From Paracoccus sanguinis (GTDB taxonomy: Bacteria > Pseudomonadota > Alphaproteobacteria > Rhodobacterales > Rhodobacteraceae): 64,000 bases of DNA. Below are positions 28,009-36,822 of the stretch, one piece after another (the stretch's first letter is position 1; every line of letters begins with the position of its first letter). The position numbers and the translations under genes were made by a program. Location of the stretch: assembly GCF_900106665.1 (NCBI RefSeq), contig NZ_FNNA01000002.1:868001-932000 (forward strand). The letters run 5' to 3'. Under the pieces are notes generated by a model that saw only the letters and a list, made by a program, of their open reading frames with translations, was not told where the DNA came from and made no database searches.

Positions 28009-29328
28009 TCAGCGCTTGATGTTGGTGGTTTCCTGCAGCATCTCGTCCACGGTCTGGATGACCTTGGCGTTGGACGAATAGGCGCGCTGGGTCTGGATGA
28101 GGTCGGTCAGCTCGGCCGCGACGTCGGTGGTCGAGCCTTCGCGGGCATACCCCACGACCGCGCCGGTCGGCCCGTCGCCCGCATCCCACAGGAAGAACGA
28201 GCCCGAGTTCGGCGACACCTGATAGGTCTGGTTGTTCAGCGCGATCAGCCCGTTCGGGTTCGGCACATCGACCAGCGGGATCTGGTAGAGGGTGCGGATG
28301 AAACCGGTGTCGTAGGTCGCCCGCATCATCCCGTTCTCGTCCACCTCGACCGCCGTCAGGTTGCCGACCGGAGAGCCGTCCTTGGTGATGTTCGTGGTGG
28401 CGAAGTCGTCGTCGAGCTGGGTCAGCCCGTTCGGGTCGCCGAGCCGGCCGATCGAGACGGTCATCGGCCCGCCCGCCACGTTCAGCGCCAGCTGCCCGGT
28501 CGCCGGATCGTAGGCGCCCCCCGACAGCGTGGTGACCGAGGCGAGCGTCCCGCCCATCGTCTGGCTGTCGTCGAAGACCAGTTCGTAGCTGCCGATCAGG
28601 TTCGAGGCGGGATCGCTGGCGGAATCCCGGATCTCCATCGTCCAGGTGTTCGAGAGGCCCGAGCCAGCCGCGACCGTCGGGGTGAAGGTCACGTTGAGCG
28701 ATTCGGAGGTGCCGAGGTTGCCGAAATACTCGATGCTGCGGGTCCACGGATCGCCGCTGGCGCCCGCCTTGGTCTCGAGCGCGGGCAGGTTGATGCCGAT
28801 GGTCATGGCGGTGGTCGGATCGGCCGAGGTCTGGTTGGCGTTCAGTACCACCGGTTGCAGCCCGGCCACCGAATCGCGCGACATCACCGGAATGTTGCCG
28901 TCCTGGTTGGCCGGCCAGCCCATCAGGACGAGGCCCGAATCGGTGCGCAGCACCCCCTCTGCATCCGGGCGGAAGGCCCCGGTCGAGGTCATCGTCATCG
29001 GCTTGTCGCCGCCGCCGCGGTTGGCAAGGTCCACCGACTGGATCACCGGCAGGAAGCCGCGTCCCGAGATCGCCAGGTCGAGCGGGTTCTTCGAGGAGAC
29101 CAGCGCCCCCTTTTCGTCGATGATCCGCGAGGTCGTTGCACGGACCCCGCCGGCTGAATACACCCCCGCGCCACGGGCCTGGTTGATCACCATGCTCTCG
29201 AACTCGGTGTTCACCCGCTTGTAGCCGTAGGTCCCCGAGTTCGCGATGTTGTCCGAGATGGTGGCCAGCCGCGTGGCGTTGGCCGCCAGCCCGGCGACAC
29301 CGGCATTGAGGGACGAGGAAATCGACAT
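28009..29328 (-). CDS. flgE: Flagellar hook protein FlgE
   Basis: Builds the flexible hook; exported by the flagellar type III system, so no signal peptide. The 439-residue protein starts SSLNAGVAGLAANATRLATI, with NSGTYGYKRVNTEFES, and ends with LTDLIQTQRAYSSNAKVIQT VDEML, both typical axial-protein ends. The central part contains ALNNQTYQVSPNSGSF, expected in hook proteins. The 84 bases upstream hold a near-consensus CtrA box and separate it from motB, suggesting its own promoter. Confidence 0.96.
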   Translation of the reverse strand: MSISSSLNAGVAGLAANATRLATISDNIANSGTYGYKRVNTEFESMVINQARGAGVYSAGGVRATTSRIIDEKGALVSSKNPLDLAISGRGFLPVIQSVDLANRGGGDKPMTMTSTGAFRPDAEGVLRTDSGLVLMGWPANQDGNIPVMSRDSVAGLQPVVLNANQTSADPTTAMTIGINLPALETKAGASGDPWTRSIEYFGNLGTSESLNVTFTPTVAAGSGLSNTWTMEIRDSASDPASNLIGSYELVFDDSQTMGGTLASVTTLSGGAYDPATGQLALNVAGGPMTVSIGRLGDPNGLTQLDDDFATTNITKDGSPVGNLTAVEVDENGMMRATYDTGFIRTLYQIPLVDVPNPNGLIALNNQTYQVSPNSGSFFLWDAGDGPTGAVVGYAREGSTTDVAAELTDLIQTQRAYSSNAKVIQTVDEMLQETTNIKR

Positions 29329-29377
29329 GGGATCACCCTGATTGTTGCGCTGTTGCCGTCACTGTCCACGCGAGACC

Positions 29378-29393
29378 TTAATTTCCGGCTAAC
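29378..29393 (-). promoter_or_regulatory. Near-consensus CtrA box upstream of flgE
   Basis: The plus strand reads TTAA-TTTCCGG-CTAAC, one mismatch from the CtrA consensus TTAA-N7-TTAAC. It lies about 50 bases before flgE. CtrA controls flagellar genes in Rhodobacterales and other alphaproteobacteria. The overlapping CCGGC-TAAC-GCCGG stem just after motB is a weaker alternative reading as a message end. Confidence 0.55.
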
Positions 29394-29412
29394 GCCGGCC
29401 CGCGCGCCAACA

Positions 29413-30186
29413 TTATCTGAGTAAAATGACCTCGATCCGGTTGTTGGCCGGGTCCATCGCATTGGAATTGCGGGGCTTCTTGTCGCCAAAGGCGGTCACC
29501 CGCTGGACCCGGCGCTCATCGAGCCCGCCCTCGGCCAACAGTTTGCGGGTGGCGTGGGCGCGCTGGTCCGAAAGCGGCCAGACGGGATTCTCGATCATCA
29601 TCTCGGGGAAGCCCCGCACATGGCCGGCGATGGCCAGGCGGTTGCGGGTCCGCCCCAGCACCGTCGCGAGGATTCCCGTCAGCTCGCGCATCACCGGCGA
29701 CGGCTCGGCGCTGTCGCCCACGAACAGCGGCTCGTCCACGATGTCGCCAAGCTCGATCACCAGCCCCTCGTCGGTCATCCGGGTCACCACATGACGCAGC
29801 AGGTTCACCCGCTGCATCGATTCGGCGCCGCTGCCGGTGAGCTGGTCCTGCAGATGCTGCGCCAGCTTCTCGAGTTCCGCATCGCTGCTGCGCTCGGGCG
29901 CGGCGCCCTGATCCGATGCCGGGCTTGCGGCGTCGCCGCCCTCGAGCCCCTGCGAACCGCCCGAATCGGACTGCACGATCGTCGGGTCGAAATAGTCGGC
30001 GAGCCCCTGGCGCTGCTTTTCCGTGGTCGCATTGAGCAGCCACATCAGCAGGAAGAACGCCATCATCGCGGTCACGAAGTCGGCGTAGGCGACCTTCCAC
30101 GCGCCGCCGTGGTGGCCGGCCTCACCCCCGCCCTCGATCCGCTTGATGATGATCGGGGATGCGCCCTTGCCCGACTTGCCTGCCAT
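29413..30186 (-). CDS. motB: Flagellar motor stator protein MotB
   Basis: Inner-membrane stator component of 257 residues that anchors the motor to peptidoglycan. One N-terminal transmembrane helix, AYADFVTAMMAFFLLMWLLN, carries the proton-binding Asp. A Ser/Ala/Gln-rich linker follows, and an OmpA-like peptidoglycan-binding domain occupies about residues 165-257 (GHVRGFPE, LSDQRAHATRKLL, NNRIEVILL). I prefer the ATG giving MAGKSGKGASP to one six codons upstream because the conserved family start aligns there. MotA is not in the window. A CtrA-like box lies upstream. Confidence 0.93.
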   Translation of the reverse strand: MAGKSGKGASPIIIKRIEGGGEAGHHGGAWKVAYADFVTAMMAFFLLMWLLNATTEKQRQGLADYFDPTIVQSDSGGSQGLEGGDAASPASDQGAAPERSSDAELEKLAQHLQDQLTGSGAESMQRVNLLRHVVTRMTDEGLVIELGDIVDEPLFVGDSAEPSPVMRELTGILATVLGRTRNRLAIAGHVRGFPEMMIENPVWPLSDQRAHATRKLLAEGGLDERRVQRVTAFGDKKPRNSNAMDPANNRIEVILLR

Positions 30187-30232
30187 GATCGCCCCCGTCA
30201 CCACGTCGAGCGACAGGTTTAGCAGAGACCCG

Positions 30233-30248
30233 GTTACGGCGCGGTTAA
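30233..30248 (-). promoter_or_regulatory. Near-consensus CtrA box upstream of motB
   Basis: On the minus strand the sequence reads TTAA-CCGCGCC-GTAAC, one mismatch from TTAA-N7-TTAAC, about 47 bases before the motB start. Two such boxes in front of two flagellar genes in otherwise very GC-rich DNA are unlikely to be chance. Confidence 0.6.
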
Positions 30249-30252
30249 CCGC

Positions 30253-31845
30253 TCAAATGCCGCGCAGATCCTCGGCCATCATCACGGCGGCCTTCTCGGC
30301 GATCATGATCGTGGGTGCGTTGGTGTTCCCCGAGGTGATCGTCGGCATCACCGAGGCGTCGACCACGCGCAGCCCCTCGACGCCCCGCACCCGCAGGCGC
30401 GGATCGACGACCGCGCCGGGGTCGGCCCCCATCCGGGCCGTCCCGACCGGGTGGAAGATGGTCGAGCCGACCATCCCCGCGGCATCGGCCAGCTCGGCGT
30501 CGGTCTGGAAATCGGGGCCGGGCTTGAACTCTTCCGGGCGGTACTTCGCCATCGCCGGGTTGGCCATGATCGCCCGCGTCCGCCGGATCGCCCGGGCCGC
30601 GACCAGCCGGTCGCCGGGGGTCGAGAGGTAGTTCGGCGCGATCACCGGCGCCCGCATCGGGTCGGGCGAGCCGATCCGCACCGTACCGCGGCTTTCCGGG
30701 CGCAGGTGGCAGACGCTGGCGGTGATCGCCGGGAAATCATGCAGCGGCTGTCCGAACGCCTCGAGGCTTAGCGGCTGGACGTGCCATTCGAGGTCCGGCG
30801 TCTCGACCTCGCCCGAAGACCGCGCGAAGGCACCGAGCTGGCTGGGCGCCATGCTCATCGGGCCAGTGCGGCGCAGCAGATACTCGGCCCCGATCATCCC
30901 CTTGCCCCACCAGCGCCGGGCGAGCTGGTTGAGCGTCCGCCCGCCCGAGACCTTCCACGCGCAGCGCAGTTGCAGGTGGTCCTGCAGGTTCTCGCCCACG
31001 GCGGCCTCGCGCCGGACCTCGATCCCCATCTGCTGCAGCAGCGCGCCGGGGCCGATGCCGGAGAGCTGCAGGATCTGCGGGGTGTTGATGGCGCCCGCGC
31101 TGAGCACGATCTCGCGGCCGCGGATCACCTCGATCCCGCCGTCGAGCGAAACCTCGACGCCCGCCGCGCGCGCGCCCTCGAAGATCACCCGGCGCACCTG
31201 GCGGTGGGTCAGGACGGTCAGGTTCGGGCGCCGCATGGCCGGGCGCAGGAAGGCGCGGGCGGCCGAGACGCGCCAGCCGTTCTTCTGGCTGACCTTGAAG
31301 TAGCCCACCCCCTCGTTGTCGCCAGTGTTGAAGTCGTCGACGCAGGGGATGCCCTCGGCCTCGGCGGCGCGCGACCAGTCGTCGAGGATGTCCCAGCGCA
31401 GCCGCTGGCGCTCGATCCGCCAGGGGCCGCCGGCGCCGTGATGGTCCGAGGGGCCCGCGAAATAGTCCTCGGACTTGCGAAACAGCGGCAGCACGTCGTC
31501 CCAGCCCCAGCCGGTGCAGCCCGCCTGCCGCCACTGGTCGTAATCCTCGGCCTGGCCGCGCAGATACAGCATCCCGTTGATCGAGCTGCACCCGCCGAGC
31601 ACCCGCCCGCGGGGATAGAGCAGGCTGCGCCCGTGCAGCCCCGGGTCGGGGGCGGTCTTGTACATCCAGTCGGTGCGGGGATTGCCGATGCAGTAGAGAT
31701 AGCCGATCGGGATGTGGATCCAGGGATAGTCGTCGCGCCCGCCGGCCTCGATCAGCGCGACGCGCAGCCGCGGGTCCTCGGACAGCCGCGCGGCCAGAAC
31801 GCAGCCGGCGCTGCCAGCCCCGGCGATGACGATATCGTAGTCCAT
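30253..31845 (-). CDS. GMC family FAD-dependent oxidoreductase (choline/alcohol dehydrogenase type)
   Basis: Flavoenzyme of 530 residues that oxidises an alcohol. The FAD-binding beta-alpha-beta motif is IVIAGAGSAGCVLAARLSE at residues 5-23, with the glutamate of EAGG at 33; GMC signature 1 is YPRGRVLGGCSSINGMLYL near residue 78 and signature 2 is SAGAINTPQILQLSGIGP near residue 250. The catalytic histidine lies in HPVGTARMG near residue 465 and the partner Asn in SGNTNAPT near residue 508. It resembles BetA-like dehydrogenases, but no betaine-aldehyde dehydrogenase or BetI is nearby, so a choline role is not supported. Confidence 0.9.
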   Translation of the reverse strand: MDYDIVIAGAGSAGCVLAARLSEDPRLRVALIEAGGRDDYPWIHIPIGYLYCIGNPRTDWMYKTAPDPGLHGRSLLYPRGRVLGGCSSINGMLYLRGQAEDYDQWRQAGCTGWGWDDVLPLFRKSEDYFAGPSDHHGAGGPWRIERQRLRWDILDDWSRAAEAEGIPCVDDFNTGDNEGVGYFKVSQKNGWRVSAARAFLRPAMRRPNLTVLTHRQVRRVIFEGARAAGVEVSLDGGIEVIRGREIVLSAGAINTPQILQLSGIGPGALLQQMGIEVRREAAVGENLQDHLQLRCAWKVSGGRTLNQLARRWWGKGMIGAEYLLRRTGPMSMAPSQLGAFARSSGEVETPDLEWHVQPLSLEAFGQPLHDFPAITASVCHLRPESRGTVRIGSPDPMRAPVIAPNYLSTPGDRLVAARAIRRTRAIMANPAMAKYRPEEFKPGPDFQTDAELADAAGMVGSTIFHPVGTARMGADPGAVVDPRLRVRGVEGLRVVDASVMPTITSGNTNAPTIMIAEKAAVMMAEDLRGI

Positions 31846-32101
31846 GCGGGTCCCTCCCCCCGGGACGGGGACGTTAGCATCGGGGCGGGCGGGGGCAAGT
31901 GGGCGCCGCGCCGGGCTTCGACCTCCCGGCCCCGGGGCCCCGCCGCGCCCGCCCCTCCCTCTCCCTTGGCCAAATATCCCGGGGGACGCCGCGCCAGCGG
32001 CGGGGGGCAGCGCCCCCTGCGGCGCCCGTCGCCCGCGCCGCCATCGCCCCCTTCCCCCACGGCGCGCTTGCGCCGCGGTGCGGGCGGCTTATCTTCGCCC
32101 C
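31846..32101. other. Divergent intergenic region, GMC oxidoreductase / pqiA
   Basis: 256 bases, extremely GC-rich, containing the second palindromic repeat and leaving little room for other signals. Promoters for both flanking genes must lie here, but I cannot point to reliable -35/-10 boxes. Confidence 0.5.
31965..32018 (-). repeat. Palindromic GC-rich repeat with CCCGGGATATTT core, copy 2
   Basis: Read on the minus strand it has the stem GGGGGC-GCT-GCCCCC followed, after a short insert, by TCCCCCGGGATATTTGGCCAAG. The stem and the core match copy 1 at 1521-1555 (one loop base differs). Here it lies between divergent genes, so it is not simply a terminator. Confidence 0.65.
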
Positions 32102-32917
32102 ATGATCGAGGCAGGCCAGTACGACATCACCACCGGGGCGGGGCTGATCGCCTGCCCGCGCTGCGATGCGCTGCACGTCGAGGCCGAGCTGGCGCCGGGC
32201 GAGACCGCGCGCTGCATCCGCTGCCACTCGATCCTCGCCCGCCCGCGCGAGGGGGCCTTCACCCAGATCGTCGCACTGTCCTTCACCTCGATGGTGCTGA
32301 TGTTCGCGGCGGTGTTCTTTCCGTTCCTCGAGATCTCGCGCATGGGGATCGGCAACGCCACCTCTCTCTTCGGGGTGGCGCTGGCGTTCTCGCAAGGCTG
32401 GCTGATGCCGCTGACCGTCGCGGTGCTGGGGTTCATCGTCGGGCTGCCGGTGCTGCGGGCGGCGCTGCTCGTCTATGTGCTGCTGCCGATGCGGGGCGAG
32501 GGGCGGCCGGCGCCGCAGGCAGGCGCGGCCTTCCGGCTGTCGGAACTGCTCAGGCCGTGGTCGATGGCCGAGATCTTCGTGATCGGCACCTCGGTCGCGC
32601 TGGTCAAGGTGGCGGGGCTGGCGACGGTGAACCTCGGCCCGGCCTTCTGGGCCTTCTGCGCGCTGATCATCGTCGGCGCAGCCAGCGACGTGTTCACCTG
32701 CTCGACGACGATCTGGGACACGCTCGAGGACCGCGGCGCCTTCACCGACGGGCGCGAGGTGGTGGCCGACCCGGTCGAGACCGCCGCCGACCGCGCCGCG
32801 GTCGAGGGCACCGCCGTGCGCGTTGTGCAGGTCGAACCCGACCCGCACGGCCACCCCATGCCCGGCCCCGCCGCCCCACCGCCCGGCCCGCCCGCCGGCA
32901 ACCCGGGCGCCGCCTGA
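32102..32917 (+). CDS. pqiA: PqiA-like membrane protein, first half (one PqiA domain)
   Basis: Inner-membrane protein of 271 residues with one PqiA domain. A zinc ribbon near the N-terminus has CPRC and CIRC (Cys 18, 21, 38, 41), followed by four predicted transmembrane helices (VALSFTSMVLMFAAVFFPFL, LTVAVLGFIVGLPVLRAALL and two later). Residues 215-271 are a hydrophilic Pro-rich tail. Enterobacterial PqiA fuses two such domains in one chain; here the second is a separate gene whose ATG overlaps this stop (TGATG). It would act with PqiB/PqiC in lipid transport across the periplasm. Confidence 0.85.
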   Translation: MIEAGQYDITTGAGLIACPRCDALHVEAELAPGETARCIRCHSILARPREGAFTQIVALSFTSMVLMFAAVFFPFLEISRMGIGNATSLFGVALAFSQGWLMPLTVAVLGFIVGLPVLRAALLVYVLLPMRGEGRPAPQAGAAFRLSELLRPWSMAEIFVIGTSVALVKVAGLATVNLGPAFWAFCALIIVGAASDVFTCSTTIWDTLEDRGAFTDGREVVADPVETAADRAAVEGTAVRVVQVEPDPHGHPMPGPAAPPPGPPAGNPGAA

Positions 32918-33669
32918 TGGCCGCGCCGCCCGCGCCCTCCGCCCCACCCGTCGCCACCGGCGCCGCCGTGGGGGCCAGCCGCCCGCCCCGTCGCCCCGGC
33001 CCGGTCACCGCCCCGCGCGAGGACGCGCCGATCCTGACCGCGCACCGCGCCCATCTCGTCGGCTGCCGCGGCTGCGGCCGGGTCTGGCCCGAGGGCAGCG
33101 CCGTCTGCGGCCGCTGCGGCGCCCCGCTGCACAGCCCCGACCGGTCGAGCCTCGCCGCCGTCTGGGCCTGGTGGCTGGCCGGGCTGATCTTCTACATCCC
33201 CGCGAACCTGCTGCCGATGCTCAAGACCCAGACCTTCGCGGGCCTCGCGGGCAACAGCGAGGCGACGATCATCGGCGGGGTGATCGAGCTCATGCACTAC
33301 GGCAACTACGGGGTCGCGGGGATCGTGTTCGTGGCCTCGGTGATCGTGCCGATCGGCAAGTTCGCGGTGATCGCCTGGCTCGCCCGGGTCGCCGGGCGCC
33401 CCGCCACGCCCGAATCCGCCCACACCCGCTTGCGCGCCCTCGAGGCGGTCGAGTTCATCGGCCGCTGGTCGATGATCGACGTGTTCGTGGTGGCGATCCT
33501 CTCGGCGCTGGTGCAGCTCGGCTTCGTCGCCACCATCCACCCGGGACCGGCCGCGGTCAGCTTTGCGCTGTCGGTTGCGTTCACGATGCTTTCGGCGCAA
33601 AGCTTCGACCCGCGGCTGATCTGGCGCGGCCTGCCGTTGCGAAGCCGCCGGGACAGGACCAGCGCATGA
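32917..33669 (+). CDS. PqiA-like membrane protein, second half (one PqiA domain)
   Basis: Second PqiA domain as a separate 250-residue protein. After a Pro/Ala-rich leader of about 40 residues comes a zinc ribbon CRGC...CGRC (Cys 50, 53, 64, 67) and four predicted helices beginning AVWAWWLAGLIFYIPANLLP. The motif IPANLLPMLKTQTFAG and the late FTMLSAQSFDPRLIW are PqiA hallmarks. It overlaps both its upstream partner and pqiB, so the four pqi genes form one translationally coupled operon. Confidence 0.85.
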   Translation: MAAPPAPSAPPVATGAAVGASRPPRRPGPVTAPREDAPILTAHRAHLVGCRGCGRVWPEGSAVCGRCGAPLHSPDRSSLAAVWAWWLAGLIFYIPANLLPMLKTQTFAGLAGNSEATIIGGVIELMHYGNYGVAGIVFVASVIVPIGKFAVIAWLARVAGRPATPESAHTRLRALEAVEFIGRWSMIDVFVVAILSALVQLGFVATIHPGPAAVSFALSVAFTMLSAQSFDPRLIWRGLPLRSRRDRTSA

Positions 33670-36077
33670 CCGACATTCCCCCGCCCGACCGGCGCCCGAC
33701 GGCCCCTTCGGCCCCCGCCGGCCCCGCCGAGCCGTCCGCCATGCGCCCGGCCAGCCCGGTGCGCCGCACCGCCGCGCGGGCCGCGCGCGCCGGCGTCTCG
33801 GTCATCTGGGCGGTGCCGATCATCGCCCTTCTGGTCACCATGGCGCTGGCCTGGAACGCCTATACCGGCCGCGGCACGCTGGTCTCGGTCGCCTTCAGCG
33901 ACGCGACCGGCATCACCCCGGGCGAGACCGCGCTCAAGTTCCGCGAGATCACCGTCGGCAAGGTCGAGGCGGTGCGCTTCACCCGCGACCTGCAGCGCGT
34001 GGTCGTGGACATCCGCGTGGACAAGGACATCGCCAGCTTCATCGACGACGATGCCGAGTTCTGGATCGTCCGGCCGCAGGTCTCGGCGCAGGGTATCTCG
34101 CGCCTCGACACGGTGCTGACCGGCGCCTTCATCGAGGGCTACTGGGACGACAAACCCGGGGCGGCCGACCTCGACGTGCACGAGGGGCTCGACAAGGCCC
34201 CGCTGACCCGCTCGAACGAGCGCGGGACGTGGGTGACGCTCGCCTCGACCAGCGCCAAGGGCATGGCCGAGGGGGCGCCGATCTTCTTCCGCGGGCTGCA
34301 GGTGGGGCGGATGCAGAACCTGCGGCTGGCCGAGCGGGACGAGACGGTGATGGCCGACGTCTTCGTGGCCGCCCCGCACGACCAGCGCCTGACCACCGCG
34401 ACGGTGTTCTGGGACACCTCGGGGTTCAACGTCTCGCTGGGCCCGCAGGGGGTGCAGCTCAACGTGAGTTCCGTCTCGTCGCTGCTGCAGGGCGGGGCCG
34501 AGTTCGCCACGCTCAGTTCGGGCGGCCAGCCGGTCCAGCCGGGGCATGTCTTCACCCTGCAACCCGACCAGCAGGCGGCGCAGAACAGCCTGTTCGCCGC
34601 CTCGCCCGAGGATGAGCTGCGCCTGACCGTGCTGCTGCCCGAGGCGGTGCGCGGCCTTTCGGAAGGGGCCGACGTGCAGTTCCAGGGCCTGACCGTGGGC
34701 CGGGTCACGGCGCTTTCGGTGCGCGTCGCGCCGCCGGCGGACGGCCAGCCGGGGCAGGTGCTGCAGGACATCACCATCGCGCTGTCGCCCCAGCGGCTCG
34801 GCCTGCCCGACACCGCGACGCCGGCGGACGCGCTGGCCTTCCTCTCGGGCCGGGTCGAACAGGGGCTGCGGGCCCGGGTGACCGGGGCCGGGTTCCTCGG
34901 CACCTCGCTGATGGTCGAGCTGGTCGAGCTGCCCGACCAGCCCCCGGCGCGGATCGCGGTCGACGCCCAGCCCTTCCCGGTCGTCCCCTCGGCCCCGACC
35001 GACAGCTCGGACATCGCGGCCACCGCGCAGGGGTTCATGACCCGCATCGGCAACCTCAAGATCGAGGAGCTGCTGAAGTCCGCGACCGACATGATGAACA
35101 GTGTGACCGCCATCGCCTCGTCGCAGGACACCCGCGCCATCCCCGCCGGGCTGCGCAAGACCATCGACGAGGCCCAGGCGACCGCCGCCGAGCTGCGCGC
35201 CGCCGTCGAGGAGCTGCGCGGCGCGGGCGTCGTCGCCAACATCTCGGGCGCGGCGACGCAGGCGAGCGAGCTGGCGACCAAGCTCAACGGCGCCGCCGAC
35301 AAGGTGCCGGGGATCGTCGACAGCCTCGACAAGGCCGCGGCCTCGGTCCGTGACGTGGACTTCGCGGGCCTCGCCACCGAGGCGCGCGGCGCGGTCGCCG
35401 ACATCCGCGCCGTGGTCGGCACCGAGGCCGCCCGCGCCCTGCCCGGCAACCTCTCGGCGGCGATGGACCGCGTGGGGACCGCCGCGGGCGACATCGGCGA
35501 CATCGCCAGCGACCTCAAGGCCAACCAGATCGGGCCGAAGATCGGCAAGTTCGTGGACGACGCGAGCGCCACCGCGGCCTCGATCCGCGAGGCGGCGGTG
35601 GATATCCCCGGGATGGTGGAGAAGATCGACGCCGCGGCGACCTCGGTCGACGAGTTCGACTGGTCGGGGATCAGCGCCTCGGGCAAGGGGCTGGTCGACG
35701 ACCTGCGCGCGATGCTCGGGACCGAGGATGCCGCGCAGCTGCCGCGGAACCTGTCGGACACGCTCAAGGCGGCCTCGGGGCTGCTGACCGACCTGCGCGA
35801 CGGGAACGCGGCCGGCAGCCTCAACGCCGCCCTCGCCTCGGCCCGCCGGGCGATGGACGAGGTCGCGCAGGCGGCCAACACGCTGCCGCAGCTCTCGAAC
35901 CGCTTCCAGCAGCTCGCCAGCCGGGCCGAGGCGGTGATCGCGGCCTACGGCGATCGCGGCGCCTTCAACACCGAGTCGATCAACACCATGCGCGCGCTTC
36001 GCCGTGCGGCCGAGAACTTCGGCAGCCTTGCCGCCACCATCGAGCGCAACCCCCGCGCCTTCATCCTGGGACGATAG
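33666..36077 (+). CDS. pqiB: PqiB-like MCE protein with long C-terminal extension
   Basis: Membrane-anchored periplasmic lipid-tunnel protein of 803 residues, longer than the roughly 550 residues of enteric PqiB. A cytoplasmic Pro-rich tail and one transmembrane helix (VIWAVPIIALLVTMALAWNA, residues 46-65) precede three MCE/MlaD domains starting near residues 69 (GTLVSVAFSDATGITPGETA), 188 (GTWVTLASTSAKGMAEG) and 316 (DELRLTVLLPEAVRGLSEG). From about residue 460 a long helical part follows, including two 100-residue repeats (VPGIVDSLDKAA...GTEAARALPGNLS and IPGMVEKIDAAA...GTEDAAQLPRNLS). It should bridge inner and outer membrane together with PqiA and PqiC. Confidence 0.9.
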   Translation: MTDIPPPDRRPTAPSAPAGPAEPSAMRPASPVRRTAARAARAGVSVIWAVPIIALLVTMALAWNAYTGRGTLVSVAFSDATGITPGETALKFREITVGKVEAVRFTRDLQRVVVDIRVDKDIASFIDDDAEFWIVRPQVSAQGISRLDTVLTGAFIEGYWDDKPGAADLDVHEGLDKAPLTRSNERGTWVTLASTSAKGMAEGAPIFFRGLQVGRMQNLRLAERDETVMADVFVAAPHDQRLTTATVFWDTSGFNVSLGPQGVQLNVSSVSSLLQGGAEFATLSSGGQPVQPGHVFTLQPDQQAAQNSLFAASPEDELRLTVLLPEAVRGLSEGADVQFQGLTVGRVTALSVRVAPPADGQPGQVLQDITIALSPQRLGLPDTATPADALAFLSGRVEQGLRARVTGAGFLGTSLMVELVELPDQPPARIAVDAQPFPVVPSAPTDSSDIAATAQGFMTRIGNLKIEELLKSATDMMNSVTAIASSQDTRAIPAGLRKTIDEAQATAAELRAAVEELRGAGVVANISGAATQASELATKLNGAADKVPGIVDSLDKAAASVRDVDFAGLATEARGAVADIRAVVGTEAARALPGNLSAAMDRVGTAAGDIGDIASDLKANQIGPKIGKFVDDASATAASIREAAVDIPGMVEKIDAAATSVDEFDWSGISASGKGLVDDLRAMLGTEDAAQLPRNLSDTLKAASGLLTDLRDGNAAGSLNAALASARRAMDEVAQAANTLPQLSNRFQQLASRAEAVIAAYGDRGAFNTESINTMRALRRAAENFGSLAATIERNPRAFILGR

Positions 36078-36080
36078 ACC

Positions 36081-36821
36081 ATGCTGCGCCCTGCACTTCT
36101 TGCCCTGACCGCCGCCGTGGCGCTGGCGGGCTGTTCCAACCCGGAAAAGACCGGCCGCTACCTGATCGACCCGCCGACGCCCGCGGCGCGGGTCGGCAAC
36201 GCGCTCGGCACCGCCGAGCTGCGCGACGTGACGCTGCCGGAATACGCGGCGGCGGGCGAGGTCTCGTGGCAGACCCCGGACGGCGCGGTGCGGTCGAACC
36301 CGAAGAACCTGTGGGCGGACAAGCCGCAGCGGGCGTTCACCCTGACGCTGGCGCGGGCCATCTCGGACATGTCGGGGGCGACGGTGATCGCCGAGCCGTG
36401 GCCGCTGGCCGAGCCGCCGCGGCGCCGGATCGAGGTGCGGGTGGAAAAGGCGCTGGCGCAACTGGACGGCATCTACCGGCTCAAGGGGCAGTATTACGTC
36501 TCGAACGACAGCTCGGGCGGCACCAACCACGCCCGCGGGTTCGACATCGCCGTGCCGCTGCCGCAGGCGGCGGCCTCGGGCGGCGGCGGGCTGGGCGGGC
36601 TGCTGGGCGGCGGCGGGCAGGCGGTCGCCTCGCCCTCGGCCATCGCGGCGGCGCAGAACGCGGCGATCTCGCAGCTTGCGGCGCAGATCGCGGTGCTGGG
36701 CGGGCCGGGCCGGACGGTCAAGACGCAGACCCCGCGGCTCGACCCGATCTTCTCGACCCCGCTGGAACCGCTGCCGCCGCTCGAGCCGCTGCCCGAGATC
36801 AGCGTCGAACCCTTGAGCTGA
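36081..36821 (+). CDS. pqiC: PqiC-like ABC-type transport auxiliary lipoprotein
   Basis: Outer-membrane lipoprotein of 246 residues with a clear lipobox (VALAGCSN, acylated Cys 18). The fold of the PqiC/ABC-auxiliary family is suggested by YLIDPP near residue 30, a middle RRIEVRVEKALAQLDG and FTLTLARAISDM. A Gly-rich stretch occupies residues 172-190, and the C-terminus is Pro/Leu-rich and probably disordered. It starts four bases after pqiB and ends one base from the convergent flavin reductase gene, closing the pqi operon. It is expected to receive the end of the PqiB needle at the outer membrane. Confidence 0.83.
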   Translation: MLRPALLALTAAVALAGCSNPEKTGRYLIDPPTPAARVGNALGTAELRDVTLPEYAAAGEVSWQTPDGAVRSNPKNLWADKPQRAFTLTLARAISDMSGATVIAEPWPLAEPPRRRIEVRVEKALAQLDGIYRLKGQYYVSNDSSGGTNHARGFDIAVPLPQAAASGGGGLGGLLGGGGQAVASPSAIAAAQNAAISQLAAQIAVLGGPGRTVKTQTPRLDPIFSTPLEPLPPLEPLPEISVEPLS

Positions 36822-36822
36822 G

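Noticed and set aside
29385..29399. CCGGC-TAAC-GCCGG stem as a motB terminator
   Set aside because: Only five base pairs and no T-tract in the reading direction; it overlaps the better-supported CtrA-like box.
30253..31845. Choline dehydrogenase BetA assignment for the GMC oxidoreductase
   Set aside because: No betB, betI or choline transporter is nearby and the GMC family is broad; kept at family level.
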